Part shown: in pieces, positions 1-5,286 of the stretch
How positions within the stretch are numbered: the stretch's first letter is position 1
Layout: each line of letters opens with the position of its first letter
NCBI GenBank assembly: GCA_015478675.1
Contig: JADMIH010000229.1
Location: forward strand, 1 to 5,301
Source of the DNA: Chloroflexota bacterium
GTDB lineage: Bacteria > Chloroflexota > Chloroflexia > QHBQ01 > JADMIH01
Reading direction: 5' to 3'
DNA: 5,301 nt
Position numbers and translations under genes: made by a program
The notes under the pieces: model-generated
What the model saw: only the letters and a program-made list of their open reading frames with translations
Told to the model about the DNA's origin: nothing
Database searches by the model: none

Positions 1-113
1 CCCCTCTCCCACAAGGGGAGAGGGGGCTTTATTGCTGGGGAGTATCGGCGGCTATGCCCCTCCACCCCTACTCTGAACAGTTACTAGCTAGGGTAGCTGT
101 TCAGATTTAGGGT
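1..113. repeat. Intergenic hairpin repeat, copy 1 (cut by window edge)
   Basis: The copy opens with a perfect 10-bp stem (CCCCTCTCCC at 1-10 against GGGAGAGGGG at 16-25) with a 5-nt loop. A GCCCCTCCACCC block follows at 56-67, and then a second inverted repeat, CTGAACAG (73-80) against CTGTTCAG (97-104). The block TCTGAACAGTTACTAGCTAGG (72-92) recurs with 3 differences at 267-287, and the hairpin recurs at 221-243, so this is a diverged direct copy of the 221-300 element. No ORF runs through it. Similar C-run/G-run hairpins are common between genes in Chloroflexota; assigning it to a named repeat family was not possible by eye. Confidence 0.7.
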
Positions 114-130
114 GTAGCAATCTTGAAGGA

Positions 131-188
131 GTAGCCCCAACCCACCCTCACCCCATGCCCCCTCTCCCTTCATGGGAGAGGGGGCTTT
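131..188 (+). repeat. Intergenic hairpin repeat, copy 2, terminator-like
   Basis: A C-rich lead-in (131-156) is followed by a perfect 12-bp stem: GCCCCCTCTCCC (157-168), loop TTCAT (169-173), GGGAGAGGGGGC (174-185), then TTT at 186-188. Read on the plus strand it has the shape of a weak intrinsic terminator, which would insulate the LuxR-type gene from transcription entering from the left. The short T-run makes termination uncertain. The repeated form of the hairpin at 1-25 and 221-243 suggests it is mainly a dispersed repeat rather than a gene-specific terminator. Confidence 0.65.
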
Positions 189-220
189 GTACATAGTGAG
201 TGCACAAGGGATACAGTTGT

Positions 221-300
221 TCTCCCACAAGGGGAGAGGGGGCTAGCTTAGCCCCTCCACCCTGAATCTGAGCACTTACCAGCTAGGTCTTCAGGGGTAA
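221..300. repeat. Intergenic hairpin repeat, copy 3 (degenerate)
   Basis: The hairpin is decayed to a 6-bp stem (TCTCCC 221-226, GGGAGA 232-237), with the rest of the G-rich arm intact to 243. It is followed by GCCCCTCCACCC (251-262) and a 21-bp block (267-287) that matches 72-92 at 18 of 21 positions. Relative to copy 1, the second arm of the downstream inverted repeat is mostly missing. The order of blocks is the same as in copy 1, so the two are diverged direct copies. No gene was found in 1-518. Confidence 0.6.
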
Positions 301-302
301 GA

Positions 303-312
303 TTGCATGCAA
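303..312. promoter_or_regulatory. 10-bp perfect palindrome upstream of the plus-strand promoter
   Basis: TTGCATGCAA is a perfect 10-bp palindrome in an AT-richer stretch, about 65 bp upstream of the -35 box at 378. It could be an operator half of a dimeric regulator, possibly the LuxR-type protein itself. A single 10-bp palindrome can also occur by chance, so this is a weak call. Confidence 0.2.
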
Positions 313-377
313 ATAGCTAAATACGGGGATTTATCCGCTCTGCCTTCGATTTCCACCCGGAGCAGAAGGCCACACGC

Positions 378-406
378 TTGATTTTAGCACATTTGTTCGT
401 TATACT
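378..406 (+). promoter_or_regulatory. Sigma70-type promoter for the LuxR-type HTH gene
   Basis: TTGATT (378-383), a 17-bp spacer and TATACT (401-406) form a near-consensus housekeeping promoter. The predicted transcription start is around 412-414, giving a 5' untranslated region of roughly 105 nt before the ATG at 519. Nothing else on the plus strand downstream would need it. Confidence 0.65.
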
Positions 407-518
407 GTGAGCCAGTAGTCTTGTGAGAGGAAGGGTTCAGCCCGCTCTTCTCTTTTCGCAAGGAAACTTCGGGTCAATAGTACTCGGAGGGTGATGGGCC
501 GGAGGAAAGGATTATTGT

Positions 519-794
519 ATGGTCAGAGATCGCCGCAAGCGAAGCCAAAGTGAAGAAGGAACAGAGCCGCTGGACAGGCTAACCGAGCGGGAAATCGCGG
601 TGCTACACCTGATAACGGAGGGGTTAAGCAACAAGGACATAGCGCGCGCCCTGCTAATCACCACACACGGGGTCAAGGCGCACGTCAGCCGCATCTTGCA
701 CAAGTTAGGAGTTGAGAGTCGCACAGAAGCAGCGGTGCTCTGCACGAGAGCAGGGCTAACGAGTGCAGAATTACATAGGAGGACTGAGCAATGA
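519..794 (+). CDS. Stand-alone LuxR/GerE-type helix-turn-helix protein, 91 aa
   Basis: This is probably a cytoplasmic DNA-binding transcription regulator. Residues 21-80 form a complete LuxR C-terminal HTH: LTEREIAVLHL (21-31), GLSNKDIA (35-42), the recognition-helix region with GVKAHVSRIL (51-60), KLGV (62-65), and SRTEAAV (67-73) followed by AGL (78-80). The first 20 residues are charged and there is no receiver, ligand-binding or sensor domain. Full NarL-type regulators are about 200 aa or more, whereas GerE-like single-domain proteins are about this size, so it need not be a fragment. The start is supported by GGAGGAAAGG at 501-510 and the promoter at 378-406; the sequence upstream is repeat, with no sign of a lost N-terminal domain. 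It converges on the 115-aa gene with 52 bp between stops. The recognition helix has GVKAHV where TVKxHV is usual. Its target and signal are unknown. Confidence 0.82.
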   Translation: MVRDRRKRSQSEEGTEPLDRLTEREIAVLHLITEGLSNKDIARALLITTHGVKAHVSRILHKLGVESRTEAAVLCTRAGLTSAELHRRTEQ

Positions 795-846
795 TCGGGC
801 CGATGCTACTCAGCCCTCAGCCTCCAGCCCTCATGGCTCATTACTC

Positions 847-1194
847 CTAAGAGCCTGCGGTGCGGGTGGGCATCACACCTTCGTAGCCGTCGCCGGTCAT
901 GGCGTTGGGCTTGTTCACACCCGCAACGGTGGAGCCTTCGGCACTTGTCTGCGATTCATCGAGCGCGCCTACGCCCTGTATATGGTCGGCTGTCCAATCG
1001 AGGCCGATGCTCGCGGCCATCTGGCGTACAGCTGTATCGCCCTCTTTTGTGAATGCCTCGATCAGCGCCTGCCTCTCGGTATCGTCGAGGTCATAGGGCC
1101 CCAGGGCGATTTGCGGCTCCTGGGCCACTCTATCGCAGAAGCCTGGATCGTCGTGGTAACGCTGCAAGGCCAAAAGCAGTCCTCGTTCGCTCAT
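847..1194 (-). CDS. 115-aa LigA-like / RiPP-leader-like protein with Gly/Ser/Thr-rich tail
   Basis: Function unknown. Residues 1-65 look fully helical and carry the pattern seen in small LigA-type domains and in leaders of some putative RiPP precursors: DDPGF (15-19), QEP (25-27), AL (30-31), YDL (34-36), E40 and AL (43-44), then a second amphipathic segment to about residue 65. Residues 66-115 are different: 8 Gly, 10 Ser/Thr, few hydrophobics, no Cys (the only Cys is C20), ending GDGYEGVMPTRTAGS. There is no signal peptide or membrane segment. The ATG at 1194 is chosen because AGGAGG lies 8 nt upstream; an in-frame ATG at 1347 would add 51 residues without a comparable site. It lies 249 bp downstream of hmgA on the same strand, so it may be the tail of that transcript or independent. 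No modifying enzyme or exporter is visible nearby. Alternatives are a LigA-like accessory subunit or an orphan signalling peptide. Confidence 0.72.
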   Translation of the reverse strand: MSERGLLLALQRYHDDPGFCDRVAQEPQIALGPYDLDDTERQALIEAFTKEGDTAVRQMAASIGLDWTADHIQGVGALDESQTSAEGSTVAGVNKPNAMTGDGYEGVMPTRTAGS

Positions 1195-1443
1195 CTTATT
1201 ATCCTCCTCGGATCGATTCAGCCGCGCTATTTCGCCAGCTTTGCGACTGCGTGAAGGGTATATAAGAGCAAAAGCGGTGCCATGATGGATCCGCCAGATG
1301 CTATGCGCATCTTCTCTCTGCTTTCGAGAAGAGAAGCCCCGCCCCACATATGGGGGTTAGTACAACATCAGGTGTTAGAACGCCAGCCAGAACAACAGTC
1401 GCCGCACGCAACTGAGAGCGCAGGCGTGGAATCGTGCATTCCA
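1195..1443 (-). other. 249-bp spacer between hmgA and the 115-aa gene
   Basis: No convincing gene was found. On the minus strand it holds, in order: a 7-bp stem-loop abutting the hmgA stop (1426-1444); a CCCC/GGGG inverted repeat around CATATG (1342-1356); a 7-bp stem CTTCTCT/AGAGAAG (1311-1317 with 1330-1336, 12-nt loop); and an AT-rich TTATATA at 1259-1265 that could be a -10 element but lacks a good -35. None of the hairpins is followed by a T-run, so no clear intrinsic terminator separates the two genes. Confidence 0.5.
1203..1208 (-). promoter_or_regulatory. Ribosome binding site deciding the start of the 115-aa gene
   Basis: On the minus strand this reads AGGAGG, a perfect Shine-Dalgarno core, 8 nt before the ATG at 1192-1194. 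It is the main reason for preferring this start over the in-frame ATG at 1347, and for preferring the minus-strand gene over the opposing plus-strand ORF. Confidence 0.8.
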
Positions 1444-1444
1444 C
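1426..1444 (-). other. Stem-loop at the 3' end of hmgA
   Basis: GTGGAAT (1426-1432) pairs perfectly with ATTCCAC (1438-1444) around a 5-nt loop. It begins at the last base of the hmgA stop codon. There is no T-run after it on the minus strand, so it is more likely an mRNA-end stabiliser, a weak pause site or chance than a canonical terminator. Confidence 0.35.
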
Positions 1445-2646
1445 TAATCTGTATCGGTGGGCATCTCATCTGTTTTCTTGGCGTCAAGCCAGCTCATTGG
1501 ATAGGCCGGGTCGTCATATTCTTGCGCCCATTTGGTGAGCTTGAGTGGGCGGAAGGTATCTACCATGACAGCTAACTCCTCGGTTTGCTCGTGGCCTATA
1601 GAGGCTTCGGCGGCTCCGGGGTGGGGGCCATGCGGGATGCCATGAGGGTGGAGGGTGAATGAGGCTACATCTATCCCCTTGCGGCTCATGAAGTTGCCGT
1701 TGACATAGTAAAGCACTTCTTCGCTATCTATGTTCGAGTGATTGTAGGGCGCGGGTATGGAGAGCGGATGGTAGTCGTACTTACGCGGTACGAACGAGCA
1801 AACGACAAAGTTCTGCGCCTGGAAGGTCTGGTGTACAGGCGGTGGCTGGTGTACGCGGCCTGTAATCGGCTCGAAATCGGCGATATTGAAAATATAGGGG
1901 TAGAGATAGCCGTCCCAGCCCACTACATCTAGGGGGTGGTGATCGTAATAGTAGGCTGTGAGTATGTCATTAGCGCGCACCCGTACCTCGAACGGGCCTT
2001 TGCCTTGCTCCTCTCCTGTAACGGTCACAAGCTCCTCAGGCACGCGGATGTCGCGCTCGCAGTAGGGTGAGTGCTCCAGGAGTTGGCCGTAGTCGTTGCG
2101 GTAACGCTTGGGCGGCTCTATATATTTACCTTCGACTGTGAGCCAGCGTTGAGGCTTGCCTTCGTCCATGACGATCTTGTAAGTGGTGCCATGCGGGATG
2201 AGCACGTAATCACCTTCGTGGTACGGCAGCAGGCCAAAGACCGTCTCGAAGCGCCCCGCCCCCTCATGGATGAAATATAGCTCGTCTGCCTGCCCGTTCT
2301 TGTAGTGGTACTTCATTTGCTCCGTAGGGCGCACGATGCCAAGCCTGCAATCTGAATTGTACATAAGCACACGGCGACCTGAGATGGGATCGCCACCCTC
2401 TGAGGAGGCTTTGGTGCGCAAGTGATGGTGGCGTTGCACCTTCTGGGTCCACTCCTCAAGGTTCTCCGGCGCGCAAGGCTTAATATCCACCACACGTACG
2501 GGCGGGTTATGGTGGTAAAGCAGCGAGTCGCACCCTGAGAAGCCCTCAAAGCCAAAGAGCTCCTCGGTGTAGAGCTTGCCGTCGGGCCTGCGGTGCTGAG
2601 TGTGCCGTTTATGCGGAATGCTGCCTAGCTTGTGGTAGAATGGCAT
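1444..2646 (-). CDS. hmgA: Homogentisate 1,2-dioxygenase
   Basis: Fe(II) dioxygenase that opens the homogentisate ring to maleylacetoacetate, the central step of tyrosine/phenylalanine catabolism; cytoplasmic. The protein is 400 aa, a cupin-fold family member shorter than the roughly 445-aa human type. The three iron ligands are visible with the right spacing: H303 and E309 in HSNIDSE (human H335 and E341 in HRNCMSE), and H339 in IPHGPH (human H371, also 36 residues after the first His). Other recognisable blocks are PHKRHTQ (11-17), LLYHHNPP (42-49), the N-terminal cupin segment ELYFIHEGAG (122-131) with IPHGTTYKI (150-158), and PPPVHQTF (268-275). The start at 2646 has AAGGGGG (2652-2658) 5 nt upstream. 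It lies 85 bp downstream of the FAH-family gene on the same strand, in a gap with no strong promoter or terminator, so cotranscription is likely. Confidence 0.97.
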   Translation of the reverse strand: MPFYHKLGSIPHKRHTQHRRPDGKLYTEELFGFEGFSGCDSLLYHHNPPVRVVDIKPCAPENLEEWTQKVQRHHHLRTKASSEGGDPISGRRVLMYNSDCRLGIVRPTEQMKYHYKNGQADELYFIHEGAGRFETVFGLLPYHEGDYVLIPHGTTYKIVMDEGKPQRWLTVEGKYIEPPKRYRNDYGQLLEHSPYCERDIRVPEELVTVTGEEQGKGPFEVRVRANDILTAYYYDHHPLDVVGWDGYLYPYIFNIADFEPITGRVHQPPPVHQTFQAQNFVVCSFVPRKYDYHPLSIPAPYNHSNIDSEEVLYYVNGNFMSRKGIDVASFTLHPHGIPHGPHPGAAEASIGHEQTEELAVMVDTFRPLKLTKWAQEYDDPAYPMSWLDAKKTDEMPTDTD

Positions 2647-2731
2647 CTTTGCCCCCTTTGTTTAGCTTATAGCTGAGAGATCAGTTTATCGTAGTCAGAA
2701 TGCGAGCCACTGTTCACGTGCTAACGTTTCT

Positions 2732-3757
2732 CTACCTGTTGTTCTCTACCAGCTTGTTCCTCAGCACTCCCAGACCTCTTATCTCTAACTCTACCTCATC
2801 GCCAGGCTTGAGCCAGCCGCCTGTGTTTTCCGGCCTTAGCTCAAGTATACAGCCTGTGCCCACTGTGCCTGAGCCTATTACATCTCCAGGGCGGAGCCAG
2901 ACATCGGTTGAGGCCCATTCTATCATCTGGGCGAAGGTGTGGGTCAGGCTATTGGCGTTGCCTGTGGATAGCTCACGGCCATTGATGCGGGCCGACATGG
3001 GTAGATTGTAGCGCGTTTCGGCTCCTTCTCCTTCGCGTCGTTCCTCTAATTCGTCGGGTGTCACCAGGTATGGGCCGAGGGAGTTGGCGAAGTCTTTGCT
3101 TTTGGCCGGCCCCATGCTTAGCTTGGCCTCGAAGTTGCGCCAGGTGTCGCGGGCGCTCCAGTCGTTCATCACCATATAGCCTGCTATGTAGCTGTTGGCC
3201 TCCTCAGCGGCGATGTCGCGCCCCGGTTTGCCAATGACGCAGGCTATCTCCAGCTCATAATCCACTTCGTTCGAGCCTCTGGGGTAAGGTACGTCGGCAT
3301 TGGGACCGTAGACCGCGCCCGGATTCGAGTAGTAAAAGACAGGATGATCGTACCACTCAGGTATCATGTCGAGGCCGCGCAAGGCGCGTGCAGCCTTGAC
3401 GTGCTGCTCGAATGCGTAGAAGTCGCGGATAGTGCGTGGGAAGGGGATCGGCGCGAGAAGCTGCACATCGTCTATGCTTTGCGAGCATTCCCACAAGCCC
3501 TGCTCGTCCTGCACGACCACATCATAGAGGCCGCGCACTTGCTCCATAGCAGCCGGCCCGCCGTCGAGCAACTCCAGCATGGACAGAGGCGGGTGGGCGT
3601 GCGACATGCTTCCTTTCTTCCTGAGGAACTCATGCGCCGCTTCCACATTGAGCACGCGAGGTGAATTACCTGGTAAGTAGATGCCTACATGGGTGTCTTG
3701 CCCCGACGTTACATCAGGTGTGACACGGTGGAGGTGTGAGAAAGTTACAAGCTTCAT
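2732..3757 (-). CDS. fahA: Fumarylacetoacetate hydrolase family protein (probable fumarylacetoacetase)
   Basis: Probable last enzyme of the homogentisate pathway, splitting fumarylacetoacetate into fumarate and acetoacetate; cytoplasmic, Mg2+/Ca2+ dependent. It has 341 aa with the FAH catalytic fold in residues about 105-335. Landmarks align with mouse FAH: D112 in RDFYAFEQH, the probable catalytic base H119, metal ligands E168 and E170 in YELE, D199 in NDWSARD (198-204), K221 in KSKDF, and GSGTVGTG (296-303). The N-terminal about 100 residues are a smaller, less conserved domain. The family also contains acylpyruvases and related hydrolases; the specific assignment rests on its place between hpd and hmgA. 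The ATG at 3757 has only a poor upstream site (GAGAG about 13 nt away). It begins 16 nt after the stop of the small ORF at 3774-3977, so translational coupling to that ORF is plausible. Confidence 0.92.
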   Translation of the reverse strand: MKLVTFSHLHRVTPDVTSGQDTHVGIYLPGNSPRVLNVEAAHEFLRKKGSMSHAHPPLSMLELLDGGPAAMEQVRGLYDVVVQDEQGLWECSQSIDDVQLLAPIPFPRTIRDFYAFEQHVKAARALRGLDMIPEWYDHPVFYYSNPGAVYGPNADVPYPRGSNEVDYELEIACVIGKPGRDIAAEEANSYIAGYMVMNDWSARDTWRNFEAKLSMGPAKSKDFANSLGPYLVTPDELEERREGEGAETRYNLPMSARINGRELSTGNANSLTHTFAQMIEWASTDVWLRPGDVIGSGTVGTGCILELRPENTGGWLKPGDEVELEIRGLGVLRNKLVENNR

Positions 3758-3773
3758 GGGTCAATTGGATCTC

Positions 3774-3977
3774 TCATGTTGTGGTACGAGAGGCTTGGTT
3801 AGACAGCCCTGTACTCGCGGATACCACCTCGCGCTGCTGCTTCTTCTTTAGCATCAGATGATGAACATCTGCAATGCTTATGCCGCGCTCGAAGATGCGA
3901 CGGATTGCGTGGGCGCGGAAGATGAGGCGTCCGGCTGTCATACGGGTGCTGCTATCGCCTTCACGCGGCCCGTCCAC
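3774..3977 (-). CDS. Small ORF with DUF4258-like N-terminus, possibly a fragment
   Basis: A 67-aa ORF starting at GTG (3977), or 55 aa from an ATG at 3941. Residues 17-40, with RLIFRAHAIRRIFERGIS and the following DVHH, resemble the start of DUF4258 proteins (pattern: basic, H-A, R-M/I, ERGIS, then D/E-V). The usual second half of that domain (the GxVI..Y and the later HVV / TVY strands) is absent. After residue 42 the sequence is low-complexity and basic (KKKQQR), then Ser/Thr-rich, so it may be a truncated copy. It fills the hpd-FAH gap almost exactly: 2 nt after the hpd stop and 16 nt before the FAH start. GAGGGG lies about 12 nt before the GTG. A bulged hairpin (3851-3877) lies inside it. 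It could be a decayed gene or a coupling ORF; the function is unknown. Confidence 0.42.
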   Translation of the reverse strand: MDGPREGDSSTRMTAGRLIFRAHAIRRIFERGISIADVHHLMLKKKQQREVVSASTGLSNQASRTTT

Positions 3978-3979
3978 AT

Positions 3980-5194
3980 CTACAGATTACCCCTCAAATC
4001 CTGCTCGCGCTCGATTGCCTCGAACAAGGCTCTGAAGTTACCTTTGCCGAAGCCTCTTGAGCCGTGTCGCTCGATGATCTCGTAGAAGAGGGTGGGGCGG
4101 TCTTGCACATTCTTGGAGAATATCTGAAGCAAGTAGCCCTCGTCGTCACGGTCTATTAGGATGCCCAGCTCCTCAAGCTGGTTGATATCTTCCTTTATCT
4201 GCCCTATGCGTGTGGGCACTTCCTCGTAGTAGTTGTGAGGCACTTTGAGGAACTCCATGCCGTTGCGCTTCAGGTTGGATACGGTGCCGAGGATGTCGCC
4301 TGTGATCAGGGCGATGTGCTGTGCGCCGGGGCCTCCATAGAAGTCCAGGTATTCCTGAATCTGCGATTTCTTACGCCCCTCGGCAGGCTCGTTGATGGGG
4401 AACTTCACGCGGCCTGTGCCGTCCTGCATCACCTTTGACATGAGGGCCGAGTACTCGGTGGAGATATCTTTGTCCTCGAAGGAGATTAGCTGGTTAAACC
4501 CCATGATGCGAGCATAATATTCCACAAGCTCGTTCATCTTGCCAAGCTCGACATTGAGCACAATATGGTCGATAGCCTTGACGCCGGTGGGCACGCCCGG
4601 AATGTCGCGCCTATGGTAGCCGGGAGCAAAGGTGCCTGTGTAGTCGTCACGGTTGATAAAGGTGTGAATGGTGTCGCCGCAAGCTGCGATGGCGGCCTTG
4701 CGAATGCGCCCTTTCTCGCTCTCAACGTTCACCGGCTCGTATACGCCCTTAGCGCCGCGCTCCAGGGCCGTATTGTAGGCGTAATCTACATCAGGCACGC
4801 GCAGGGCAATGTCTTTCACGCCGTCGCTGTGCTTGCGTACGTGGTCAGCGATCTCGCCGTCGGGACCCATCGGGGCGGTAAGCACAAAGCGAATCTTCTC
4901 TTGCTCCAGGACATAGGAAGCGCGGTCGCGCACCCTGGTTTCGGGACCTGCGTACGCGGTGATGCTGAAGCCCATGGCGCTGCGATAGTAGTGAGCAGCT
5001 TGCCTGGCGTTGCCAACATAAAACTCTACGTAATCTATACCTTGTATCGGGAATGTGTCTTCTTGCTCTGCGCGGCGCGCTCGTGCCGATGGGCGGCTCG
5101 TGGCGGCGACGATGCCATTGCCATCGTAGGTGATGGCATCGTCTGTCTGATAATCACTTGCTACGCCAACTCCGGTTGTTTCTTCGGGGTTCAT
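3980..5194 (-). CDS. hpd: 4-Hydroxyphenylpyruvate dioxygenase
   Basis: Fe(II) enzyme converting 4-hydroxyphenylpyruvate plus O2 to homogentisate and CO2; cytoplasmic, the entry step of the pathway completed by hmgA and the FAH-family protein. It has 404 aa with two VOC/glyoxalase-like domains (about 50-180 and 205-375). The iron triad is H210 (IDHIVLNV), H293 (GAQHIAL) and E372 (LFYEIIER), with spacings of 83 and 79 residues, identical to those of the Streptomyces avermitilis enzyme (H187, H270, E349). The C-terminal helix motif GSRGFGKGNFRALFEAIE (378-395) that gates the active site is intact. The N-terminus carries about 45 polar residues before FPIQGIDYVEF, some 25 more than in the Streptomyces enzyme. 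The ATG at 5194 is preferred because AGGAGG lies 8 nt upstream, a strong promoter sits at 5258-5286, and no other in-frame ATG occurs before M74. First gene of the operon. Confidence 0.98.
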   Translation of the reverse strand: MNPEETTGVGVASDYQTDDAITYDGNGIVAATSRPSARARRAEQEDTFPIQGIDYVEFYVGNARQAAHYYRSAMGFSITAYAGPETRVRDRASYVLEQEKIRFVLTAPMGPDGEIADHVRKHSDGVKDIALRVPDVDYAYNTALERGAKGVYEPVNVESEKGRIRKAAIAACGDTIHTFINRDDYTGTFAPGYHRRDIPGVPTGVKAIDHIVLNVELGKMNELVEYYARIMGFNQLISFEDKDISTEYSALMSKVMQDGTGRVKFPINEPAEGRKKSQIQEYLDFYGGPGAQHIALITGDILGTVSNLKRNGMEFLKVPHNYYEEVPTRIGQIKEDINQLEELGILIDRDDEGYLLQIFSKNVQDRPTLFYEIIERHGSRGFGKGNFRALFEAIEREQDLRGNL

Positions 5195-5202
5195 TGTGTA
5201 TG

Positions 5203-5208
5203 CCTCCT
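5203..5208 (-). promoter_or_regulatory. Ribosome binding site of hpd
   Basis: Minus-strand AGGAGG, 8 nt before the ATG at 5192-5194. It supports the long N-terminus of the enzyme being real. Confidence 0.8.
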
Positions 5209-5257
5209 GTTATGCGTGGCGCGTCATCGCGTATTCACGCTTATGATCGATAGTGCA

Positions 5258-5286
5258 AGCATATCACCGGGGTAGGGCGGTGTCAA
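5258..5286 (-). promoter_or_regulatory. hpd: Strong sigma70-type promoter of the homogentisate operon
   Basis: On the minus strand: consensus TTGACA (5281-5286), a 17-bp spacer, then TATGCT (5258-5263). The expected start is near 5251, giving a leader of about 57 nt before hpd. No regulator gene is adjacent in the window. In the leader, GCGT (5221-5224) and ACGC (5237-5240) form a short interrupted inverted repeat (GCGT-N12-ACGC) that could be a weak operator. Confidence 0.78.

Noticed and set aside
1..243. Possible CRISPR array
   Set aside because: The repeated hairpins are unevenly spaced (about 150 and 60 bp), differ in length, and the intervening sequence is partly repeated too, so there are no uniform spacers.
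343..370. GCCTTC/GAAGGC inverted repeat upstream of the plus-strand promoter
   Set aside because: Only 6 bp with a 16-nt loop and it overlaps nothing informative; likely chance.
794..804. Inverted repeat ATCGG-G-CCGAT at the stop of the LuxR-type gene as a terminator
   Set aside because: The loop is a single base and no T-run follows on either strand, so it cannot act as a normal intrinsic terminator.
763..1254. 163-aa plus-strand ORF antisense to the 115-aa gene
   Set aside because: No ribosome binding site, overlaps the end of the LuxR-type gene, and the sequence is Cys/His-rich without family resemblance; it is the shadow of the minus-strand gene.
847..1347. Longer 166-aa version of the leader-like protein starting at 1347
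   Set aside because: The 51 extra residues have no good ribosome binding site, while the internal ATG at 1194 has AGGAGG 8 nt upstream and begins exactly where the helical domain begins.
3980..5194. Alternative reading of the VOC-fold protein as a glyoxalase or resistance protein
   Set aside because: Length, the intact iron triad with dioxygenase spacing and the C-terminal gating helix motif fit 4-hydroxyphenylpyruvate dioxygenase specifically.
4565..5275. 236-aa plus-strand ORF antisense to hpd
   Set aside because: It lies opposite an unmistakable dioxygenase gene and its promoter; the Ala/Val-rich composition is that of a mirror frame and it has no recognisable domain.
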